Shown here: one piece after another, positions 1-4,514 of the stretch
Layout: each line of letters opens with the position of its first letter
Position numbering within the stretch: position 1 is the stretch's first letter
The notes under the pieces: model-generated
Told to the model about the DNA's origin: nothing
What the model saw: the letters and a program-made list of their open reading frames with translations, nothing else
Database searches by the model: none
Position numbers and translations under genes: made by a program
Assembly: GCA_030601715.1 (NCBI GenBank)
Contig: JAUWBL010000078.1
Span: 1-5,863, forward strand
Reading direction: 5' to 3'
Source: Candidatus Geothermarchaeota archaeon
GTDB lineage: Archaea > Thermoproteota > Nitrososphaeria > Geothermarchaeales > JAUWBL01
Length of the DNA: 5,863 bases

Positions 1-1
1 T

Positions 2-460
2 TTTGAGGATCAGCGGGTCGAGGTCGTGTTGGCCGACGCATTGGAATACATAGACGAGGGATCTAGGTGCGATGTCCTCTTGGTGGACGTGACGGACGAA
101 GAGGATCCCCATTCTGCTAGATTCTTCAGGAAGGAATTCTATGTGAAGGCATCGAAAATAGTGGGCGAAGACGGAATAGTAGGGATTCAGACGGGCTGCC
201 CACCACTTGTCGACAGCACAACTTTCAAGAAGCAGACGTCGGCCCTCTCCGAGGTCTTCCGGAGAGTCAGTCCCTACATGACATATGTTCCCAGCTTTGG
301 CTCTGCCTGGGGGTTCGCCACCGCCTCCCAACGATACAGCCTCCAGGATCTAGACGAAAGAGAGGTCGAGGAGAGACTGAGGGAGAGAAGCGTCTCGAAC
401 AGGTTCTACGACGGTGCCCTTCATGCTTACTTCTCCAAGATGAGGACCGAGGTATCCTAG
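2..460 (+). CDS. speE: Aminopropyltransferase of the spermidine synthase family (3' part, 5' end outside window)
   Basis: The reading frame is open from base 2, so the gene starts before the window; about 152 C-terminal residues are visible, ending at TAG 458-460. The family transfers an aminopropyl group from decarboxylated S-adenosylmethionine to putrescine or agmatine in the cytoplasm. Visible signatures are VEVVLADALEYI (the acidic residue that contacts the nucleoside), the catalytic-loop pattern LLVDVTDEED with both aspartates (codons 86-88 and 95-97), and GIVGIQTGCPPL with the conserved glutamine. The usual DxxDPxGPA loop is changed to DVTDEEDPHSA, about one residue longer. The YPSG-type substrate loop is replaced by the shorter PSFGSAWGF (290-316), reminiscent of thermophile and archaeal enzymes that prefer agmatine. 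The family is secure; putrescine versus agmatine is open. The product pathway feeds the deoxyhypusine synthase encoded at 2139-3077. A T-rich tract follows the stop. Confidence 0.88.
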   Translation, partial: FEDQRVEVVLADALEYIDEGSRCDVLLVDVTDEEDPHSARFFRKEFYVKASKIVGEDGIVGIQTGCPPLVDSTTFKKQTSALSEVFRRVSPYMTYVPSFGSAWGFATASQRYSLQDLDEREVEERLRERSVSNRFYDGALHAYFSKMRTEVS

Positions 461-472
461 ACCTGAAGCGAC

Positions 473-488
473 TGGTTTTCTTCCCTTT
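473..488 (+). terminator. T-rich tract after the aminopropyltransferase
   Basis: The stretch GGTTTTCTTCCCTTT starts about 13 bases after the stop at 460. Archaeal RNA polymerase commonly terminates at short T-rich tracts without a hairpin. It runs into the left arm of the palindrome at 483-506. This is an inference from base composition only. Confidence 0.35.
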
Positions 489-506
489 GTCGTGCACAAA
501 AAAGGG
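483..506. promoter_or_regulatory. 24-bp near-perfect palindrome upstream of the membrane protein/winged-helix operon (operator candidate)
   Basis: The left arm CCCTTTGTCGTG and right arm CACAAAAAAGGG are symmetric about 494/495, with 10 of 12 base pairs matching; mismatches are at 489/500 and 491/498. The centre is the perfect hexamer GTGCAC. It ends 39 bases before the TTG start at 546. The size and symmetry suit a dimeric winged-helix regulator, and one is encoded in the operon directly downstream. A role as an RNA hairpin or terminator is possible, but no T-run follows on the plus strand. Confidence 0.5.
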
Positions 507-545
507 TGACCAACTCCTTGTATCAGAAGGGGGATAAGCCCTGAA

Positions 546-1229
546 TTGGTCGTAGTTCTCTTCGATATATGGCTGCCGGCCATCGAAGGGGCGATACTCC
601 TAATCGTGGCCGTCGAGCAACTGTACCTGTTCAGGTTCATCTTTCAGGGGTTCGTCCTCCTGAAGGACAGACTTCTGCTGCTTGTCTCTCTGTCGTTCAT
701 CATCTTTGCCGCTGGAAGTCTGTTGTCGTCCACGGTAGCCTTTTGGGCCTTCTCGCTTCTGTTGCGGAATCCTGTTTCAGCCGCAGGGTTCGAGGTGATG
801 AGTTCTGTGGTGGGGATTCTTTCCGTGTTCCAGTTCGTTGGCTTCCTCATTCTTGTCCTATCTCCACCTCTCTTGAAAGGTGAGCTTCTGGAATCGGGGA
901 TGGCTCCACAGCTCTTCCTTATCGCCGGAGTGGCAGCGTTCAGGGAGTACTTTGTGGGCGCTGCCATGGTGGTTGTCGCTATGCTGTTTCTCCTGATCGT
1001 CAGCAAGACACGAAGCTTCGCAACGATCGAGTCGAACGCGATCATGGTTGCCCTCCTAGCCCTATTCTTCTCCAAGTGGGTGATCCTTCTACCTTTCCCA
1101 TTCAGGGCCATGGATGTCATCTCTGTCATCATGGACGCCGTTGCGTTCTCGTCTCTGGTCGTGTTGCGTGAGACCATCGCCTTCTCGATGCCCGCCCGGC
1201 CCGGAGGAGGCCGAGCCGGTGAAGTATAG
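546..1229 (+). CDS. Polytopic membrane protein, about six helices, unknown function
   Basis: The protein has 227 residues. The TTG at 546 is the first usable start: an in-frame stop lies at 507-509 with no ATG or GTG between, and a purine-rich AGAAGGGGGAT sits about 10 bases upstream. Hydrophobic segments lie near residues 10-30, 43-64, 85-106, 122-152 (one long or two short helices), 164-182 and 189-208; the tail is a short Gly/Arg-rich cytoplasmic-looking stretch. A charged loop, KDRLLLL (40-46), leads into helix 2; this resembles multi-helix sensor modules in archaea, but I do not recognise a named family. Its last 11 bases overlap the downstream winged-helix gene, so translation of the two is probably coupled. 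No catalytic motif is visible. A sensor or anchor role for the regulator next door is inference from context. Confidence 0.78.
   Translation: MVVVLFDIWLPAIEGAILLIVAVEQLYLFRFIFQGFVLLKDRLLLLVSLSFIIFAAGSLLSSTVAFWAFSLLLRNPVSAAGFEVMSSVVGILSVFQFVGFLILVLSPPLLKGELLESGMAPQLFLIAGVAAFREYFVGAAMVVVAMLFLLIVSKTRSFATIESNAIMVALLALFFSKWVILLPFPFRAMDVISVIMDAVAFSSLVVLRETIAFSMPARPGGGRAGEV
1203..1210 (+). promoter_or_regulatory. Strong Shine-Dalgarno for the winged-helix gene
   Basis: GGAGGAGG lies inside the end of the membrane protein gene, 8 bases before the GTG at 1219. This decides the start of the downstream gene: the same frame is open further upstream to 1114, but that part overlaps real membrane-protein coding sequence and lacks such a site. 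Confidence 0.75.
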
Positions 1230-1509
1230 GCCCACGGTCTCCATACTCCTTGCGATCCTGGAGACCATTCACAGCAGCAAGGGCGCGAACATCAGCCGGA
1301 TCTCGACCCGTGCCAACATCTCCCATGCTAGGCTGAGGGTGAAGCTGGACGAGATGGAGAGCGCTGGCCTCGTCGCTCGGGCCAACTCCCCGAGAGAAGG
1401 TGCCAGGTTTTTCACCCTGACTGACAAGGGAAGGCAGGCTCTCTTCACGCTCAGGGAGTTGACCTCGTTCCTCTCATCCCTGGGGCTTCTCCCTCAAGAC
1501 GAGATCTAG
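1219..1509 (+). CDS. Small archaeal winged-helix DNA-binding protein (ArnR1/Sso10a-like style)
   Basis: The protein has 96 residues, starting at GTG 1219 and preceded by GGAGGAGG at 8-base spacing. The visible order is helix 1 (VSILLAILETI, about 7-17), helix 2 (NISRISTRAN, 24-33), recognition helix (SHARLRVKLDEMESAGL, 35-51), wing (about 52-68, ending FFTLTDKG) and a C-terminal amphipathic helix (about 71-90) of the type that dimerises as a coiled coil. The pattern I-x-AIL...NISH..L..KLDEM...GLV...F.LTDKG is typical of the archaeal COG3432-type winged-helix regulators, which bind DNA as dimers. Its start overlaps the membrane protein stop by 11 bases (1219-1229), so the two form one transcription and translation unit. 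Autoregulation through the palindrome at 483-506 or the dyad at 1596-1620 is plausible but unproven. No ligand-binding domain is present. Confidence 0.85.
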   Translation: MKYRPTVSILLAILETIHSSKGANISRISTRANISHARLRVKLDEMESAGLVARANSPREGARFFTLTDKGRQALFTLRELTSFLSSLGLLPQDEI

Positions 1510-1595
1510 TGGATAGATCAGAGACCTCCCTGCAAGCTACACCAGTGCTTGTCATCCCGACCATGGCTTTCTGAACGGTTAGTCGCTTTTCTCTG

Positions 1596-1620
1596 CAAGA
1601 GATAAATATTCAAGCTCTTG
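1596..1620. promoter_or_regulatory. Inverted repeat CAAGAG-N13-CTCTTG enclosing a TATA box
   Basis: CAAGAG (1596-1601) and CTCTTG (1615-1620) are exact inverted arms; the spacer contains the TATA-like ATAAATATT (1602-1610). Over the 25 bases, 8 of 12 symmetric pairs match. A protein bound here would block TBP/TFB access, so it reads as a repressor operator for the gene at 1666. Confidence 0.4.
1602..1610 (+). promoter_or_regulatory. Archaeal TATA box of the small membrane protein gene
   Basis: ATAAATATT, preceded by the purine-rich GCAAGAG that could serve as a BRE. An archaeal start site about 26 bases from the box centre would fall near 1632, giving a leader of about 34 bases that contains GGGAG (1650-1654) before the ATG at 1666. 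Confidence 0.55.
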
Positions 1621-1665
1621 TTAGTCTGGTGCCGGACTGGTCCGTCACTGGGAGAAGAACTCATT

Positions 1666-2055
1666 ATGGAACCTGGGGAGTTTAAGGCTGAAACCTTGAT
1701 GTACCTGCACGTAATTGGGGGTCTTTATCTCATGGCGTCAGGACCCGCAGTGTTCCAAGGAATCGTCTCCTTTCAGTTCTTGTACATCGTGTTCGGATTG
1801 GTGAACATGTTCGTGGTCTGGAAGATCTGGTCAAGCAAAATAGGCAAATCCACCTGGATCATTTCTTTGCTGGGCATTGCCTTCGGACTCGGCTCCAGCC
1901 TGTTCTTTGTCATCCTAGGCGGACTGACGCTCACTCTCTTTTTCTATCCGGGATTGATCATATTCGCGGTGATAGCTTACAAGTTCTACGTTGATCTAGC
2001 CGTGCTGAGGCCGGCTCCCCAGGCTATCGAGAGCGAACAGACACCAGCTACCTAG
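1666..2055 (+). CDS. Small four-helix membrane protein, unknown function
   Basis: The protein has 129 residues from ATG 1666. I prefer this start over the TTG at 1618, because the latter lies upstream of the expected transcription start, and because GGGAG (1650-1654) sits about 11 bases before the ATG. Four hydrophobic helices are visible, near residues 11-30, 33-52, 63-83 and 87-105; short loops and a lysine-rich turn (KIWSSKIGKS, 53-62) separate helices 2 and 3. The C-terminal tail (APQAIESEQTPAT) is polar and acidic. There is no recognisable family motif, no cysteines and no metal-binding pattern. It has its own promoter within an inverted repeat and is convergent with deoxyhypusine synthase. 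The hydrophobic pattern, sensible start and promoter make it a real gene; the role is unknown. Confidence 0.75.
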   Translation: MEPGEFKAETLMYLHVIGGLYLMASGPAVFQGIVSFQFLYIVFGLVNMFVVWKIWSSKIGKSTWIISLLGIAFGLGSSLFFVILGGLTLTLFFYPGLIIFAVIAYKFYVDLAVLRPAPQAIESEQTPAT

Positions 2056-2078
2056 CTCTAAATTTTCCAGATACATGG

Positions 2079-2099
2079 CTCTCCGGGTAGCCGGGAGAG
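2079..2099. terminator. GC-rich hairpin in the convergent gap
   Basis: CTCTCCGG (2079-2086) pairs with CCGGGAGAG (2091-2099): eight base pairs with one bulged G at 2093 and the loop GTAG. It lies 24 bases after the stop at 2055 and follows AAATTTT at 2059-2065. Read from either strand it could end or stabilise the converging transcripts. Confidence 0.45.
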
Positions 2100-2135
2100 T
2101 CAACGGCCGACGATTTCTCGGCAAAGCGGCCTGTT

Positions 2136-2156
2136 GTCCTAGGTTTCTTCTAGGAC
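2136..2156. terminator. Hairpin spanning the deoxyhypusine synthase stop codon
   Basis: GTCCTAG (2136-2142) and CTAGGAC (2150-2156) form a perfect seven-pair stem with a seven-base loop. On the minus strand the stem contains the last codons and the TAG stop of the deoxyhypusine synthase. It could stabilise the 3' end of that messenger or contribute to termination. A weaker GCCGA/TCGGC stem lies next to it at 2106-2122. Confidence 0.4.
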
Positions 2157-3077
2157 GGCCTTGATGAGGACGGGTAGTAGTGTGGTGGCTTCGCCCCAGA
2201 CATCTGCCATCCTTGCCTGTGGGGAGATTTTGCCCCAGCTTATCGCCTCGCTCAGACTGGCGCCGCTGAGGCTCCCGTCCCAGGGAACCGCTGTCGTGAT
2301 CTGGACGGCATAGTCGAGACCCCCTCGGAACTGGTTCCACCACAGCAGGTGATGCTTGGAGATTCCGCCTCCCACAATCAGGGCTCCCGTCCTCGTGGCC
2401 TCGTGCACCATATCCGATAAGACCCTCTGGTCCTCGAAGAGGTCGAGGCGGAAGTCCCTGTGGAGCTCGCTGAAGAACCAAAGCTGGCTTCCGACCGCTC
2501 CGTCGAGAGGTCCTGGAACAATCACGGGTATCTCGTTCTTTGCGGCCCAGTGGAGAATGGAGTCCGAGTTCTTCAAGCTCGCCCCTATGTGACGCCAGAG
2601 CCGACCTGGGGAGACAAGTCGAGCACCCTCATCATAGACCTCTTGGAGCATCGCCTGCATCCGTTCTTCGAGCAGCTCCCCGTAGTCGGTCTTCTCTATG
2701 TAGACGTTGCCTAAACGGTGGATCCCTCTCCTGTCGAGCTCGCGGTCGTCCGCTGAGAAGGAGCCATCACGGTAGTGTCCCCAGCTCCTAGCTAGGTCGT
2801 GGTCCAGCGAGCCACACGTGGTTATCAATACGTCTACCAGCTTACGTTGCACGAGCTCCCTGATGACGCCCCTGGCGCCGGTGGCGACGATGTCGGCTGT
2901 AAAGGATATGAACACTGTGCATTCTTCATCGTCGAACATGTCCTTCAGGATCGCGTACGCCTTCCCCAGCCTCTTGGCCATGAAGCCACCGGACCGCTCA
3001 TAGGCCCTCATCAGGTCTCGGAACCCATGAACTCGGTTCAGATCCACATCCTCTACTGGCAGGGATCTCTGACCCAT
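2139..3077 (-). CDS. dys: Deoxyhypusine synthase (archaeal type)
   Basis: The enzyme moves the aminobutyl group of spermidine to a lysine of translation factor aIF5A, using NAD in the cytoplasm; this is the first and, in many archaea, essential step of hypusine formation. From ATG 3077 it has 312 residues, a normal length. Motifs in order are SFTAD (58-62), TTCGSLDHDL (86-95), PVIVPGPLDGAVG (184-196), GGGISKHH (236-243), DYAVQITTA (255-263), DGSLSGA (267-273) and EAISWGK (277-283). Lys283 of SWGK corresponds to the catalytic Lys329 of the human enzyme; His242, Glu277 and Trp281 are also kept. Some human spermidine-pocket residues differ (see findings). An in-frame TTG at 3092 could add five residues; GAGGG lies just before the ATG. 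A TATA-like box is at 3126-3133. The spermidine link to the aminopropyltransferase at 2-460 supports the role. Confidence 0.95.
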   Translation of the reverse strand: MGQRSLPVEDVDLNRVHGFRDLMRAYERSGGFMAKRLGKAYAILKDMFDDEECTVFISFTADIVATGARGVIRELVQRKLVDVLITTCGSLDHDLARSWGHYRDGSFSADDRELDRRGIHRLGNVYIEKTDYGELLEERMQAMLQEVYDEGARLVSPGRLWRHIGASLKNSDSILHWAAKNEIPVIVPGPLDGAVGSQLWFFSELHRDFRLDLFEDQRVLSDMVHEATRTGALIVGGGISKHHLLWWNQFRGGLDYAVQITTAVPWDGSLSGASLSEAISWGKISPQARMADVWGEATTLLPVLIKAVLEET

Positions 3078-3125
3078 ATTCCCTCTACTCAATGACTCAG
3101 CATCCTCACAATCTGATTCCAGGTC

Positions 3126-3133
3126 GTAAATAG
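3126..3133 (-). promoter_or_regulatory. TATA-like box of deoxyhypusine synthase
   Basis: On the minus strand this reads CTATTTAC. A start site about 26 bases downstream would be near 3103, giving leaders of about 10 bases for the TTG at 3092 or 26 for the ATG at 3077, which favours the ATG. The rest of the 110-base gap (3093-3202) shows only a short imperfect palindrome around GTCGAC (3149-3160). Confidence 0.35.
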
Positions 3134-3202
3134 AGCTGTGTGTTGGAACGTGTCGACGCGAGCCTTGCTACCGTAGGAGAGGCGAAGGCCGGGTAGAACC
3201 TG

Positions 3203-4441
3203 CTATCTCAGCCGCCTGAAGGCCACTACCGCGATGACGGCCACAATCGCAGCGACCGCCAGCACAAGAACTAGATCGATAGGAGCTTCCTCTGCAGCGG
3301 TCTCCTCGAACGGAACCTCCAGGAGATGTGGCTTGGAGACAGACCCGTAGCCCTCCTTCGAGGCTTCGATTTCCACCTGGATGGTCTGACCTGAGAACTC
3401 GAGCAGCGTCTCCCTGGAAAGAGAGACGGAGTACAGGTTCGCTGATCTGTGCATAACTGGTATGGGCTGGCCCTCTAGTAGAGCATTGACTTCGACGCCG
3501 TGCTGAACGGGAACGAACAAGCCGTCATAGATCCCTATCGAGACCTCTAAGCTCACTATCCTAGTGATGGGGACGGATCTGACATCGATCTCTAGGAAGA
3601 AGTAGTCTCGATAGTCCGGCGCCTGGTCGAGAGCGTCGGCGTTGACGATGGCGGTATACCAGAAATCGACCACCGCCTGTATCGCCGTCCAAGTCCTGTT
3701 TTCAAGCACGGGTGGCAGGAGCACGGCGTCCCACTCTCTGTCGTCTGCTGGATCCATAGGGTCTCCGACGAAGACGCTGTTGATCAGCGGGAGGTAGGAG
3801 TAGCTCATGTCGATGAGGTAGAAGACATAGTCCAGCATCTCCTCATCCGAATCCCCGACATAGGTGGGCACTAGCTCCCCCACCTCTGGCAGCGTGATTT
3901 CGTTGATGTGCCTCTGGAGCATGACGTCCCCGAGCCAGTGTTTCCCTGACGGCCCTTCGACGCCCGGCGTCGTGCGGGGAGGATCGTAGTCGACAGTTGT
4001 GTGGTAGGGTTGATTGATGTCGGCTAGATAGTGGGACAGAGCACCCGCGTCAAGCATAGCCTCCTTCCAATCTCCGTTCGATATGTGCTCCGTCATCATT
4101 CTGGTTCGGTTGACCACAGCCCAGGGAAGGACACCGTTCTCCCAGCTCTCAAGCGTGTTGTGTTCCTCCAGCTCGCTGTCGTAGAAGTGCCTCGCACCCT
4201 CAAGGGGATCCTGCTCCTTGTAGAGAGAGTCAGGCAGCACCGAGGTGAGGTTTAAGTACTCCTCATATTGGGAGAAGAACTCTCGCCAGCCATCAGGTAT
4301 ATGCTGAATTGCCTGACTTGGTATGATCTCGTGACCCACGTCCCACCAAGAGTATCCCTTCTCAACGAAGCGAACTCCTGAAGTTGCGAGTGCTAAGGCA
4401 ACCAGAAGAGAAACGACAACGAACTGTGTTCGCGACCTCAT
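3203..4441 (-). CDS. Exported, membrane-anchored zinc hydrolase of the phospholipase C / S1-P1 nuclease superfamily
   Basis: The protein has 412 residues from ATG 4441. Residues 1-31 look like a signal peptide (hydrophobic 7-20); cleavage after GYS would leave Trp32 as the mature N terminus, which this superfamily uses as a zinc ligand. The tri-zinc set is complete: Trp32, His37 (WWDVGH), Asp71, His85 (HFYD), His137 and Asp141 (SHYLAD), His147 (NQPYH), His168 and Asp172 (KHWLGD). The catalytic domain runs to about 270. About 280-378 is beta-rich and resembles an Ig-like sandwich. A membrane helix (389-407) and the tail RRLR anchor the protein with its enzyme outside the cell. Substrate is open: phospholipid or nucleic acid phosphodiesters. 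Asp172 and the W-to-H spacing resemble P1 nuclease, while HFYD resembles PLC. It lies downstream of tfb in the same direction, with its own promoter. Confidence 0.87.
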   Translation of the reverse strand: MRSRTQFVVVSLLVALALATSGVRFVEKGYSWWDVGHEIIPSQAIQHIPDGWREFFSQYEEYLNLTSVLPDSLYKEQDPLEGARHFYDSELEEHNTLESWENGVLPWAVVNRTRMMTEHISNGDWKEAMLDAGALSHYLADINQPYHTTVDYDPPRTTPGVEGPSGKHWLGDVMLQRHINEITLPEVGELVPTYVGDSDEEMLDYVFYLIDMSYSYLPLINSVFVGDPMDPADDREWDAVLLPPVLENRTWTAIQAVVDFWYTAIVNADALDQAPDYRDYFFLEIDVRSVPITRIVSLEVSIGIYDGLFVPVQHGVEVNALLEGQPIPVMHRSANLYSVSLSRETLLEFSGQTIQVEIEASKEGYGSVSKPHLLEVPFEETAAEEAPIDLVLVLAVAAIVAVIAVVAFRRLR

Positions 4442-4465
4442 CGCATGTCAGTAGGTGTGTTACCC

Positions 4466-4474
4466 GATTTTAAC
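4466..4474 (-). promoter_or_regulatory. TATA box of the exported hydrolase gene, leaderless arrangement
   Basis: On the minus strand this reads GTTAAAATC, centred about 29 bases before the ATG at 4441. The predicted start site falls at or within a few bases of the ATG, and no Shine-Dalgarno motif precedes it (the flank is ACCTACTGACATGCG). This is the layout of a leaderless archaeal messenger. It lies in the 73-base gap after tfb, so the two genes need not share a transcript. Confidence 0.45.
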
Positions 4475-4514
4475 AGGCCAGATAGAGGCGATGCGCTCCG
4501 ATGGACGAGCAGCC

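Noticed and set aside
644..1177. Long open frame on the minus strand opposite the membrane protein gene
   Set aside because: The translation is rich in Arg, Thr and Ser with no family pattern, lacks a ribosome site, and lies wholly antisense to a clear multi-helix gene with its own start signal.
1114..1218. N-terminal extension of the winged-helix protein by 35 residues
   Set aside because: The added sequence is Ser/Arg/Pro-rich, overlaps coding sequence of the membrane protein, and lacks a ribosome site; the GTG at 1219 has GGAGGAGG at 8 bases.
1618..1665. Upstream TTG start of the small membrane protein
   Set aside because: It lies upstream of the transcription start predicted from the TATA box (about 1632) and adds a non-hydrophobic stretch; the ATG at 1666 with GGGAG upstream is better.
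1510..1665. Search for a tRNA or small RNA in the gap after the winged-helix gene
   Set aside because: No cloverleaf, T-loop motif or strong extended stem was found; the promoter and its inverted repeat explain the visible structure.
2336..2371. Lysine of GGGISKHH taken at first as the catalytic lysine of deoxyhypusine synthase
   Set aside because: Counting against the human enzyme places the catalytic lysine in SWGK instead; the histidine of KHH is the conserved catalytic-site residue there.
1996..2481. Minus-strand frame overlapping the end of the small membrane protein and the deoxyhypusine synthase
   Set aside because: It is Pro/Arg/Gly-rich out-of-frame sequence across the confident deoxyhypusine synthase and shows no motif.
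3149..3160. Short palindrome around GTCGAC upstream of the deoxyhypusine synthase TATA-like box
   Set aside because: It is twelve bases with a mismatched pair, in a GC-rich region; too short to separate from chance.
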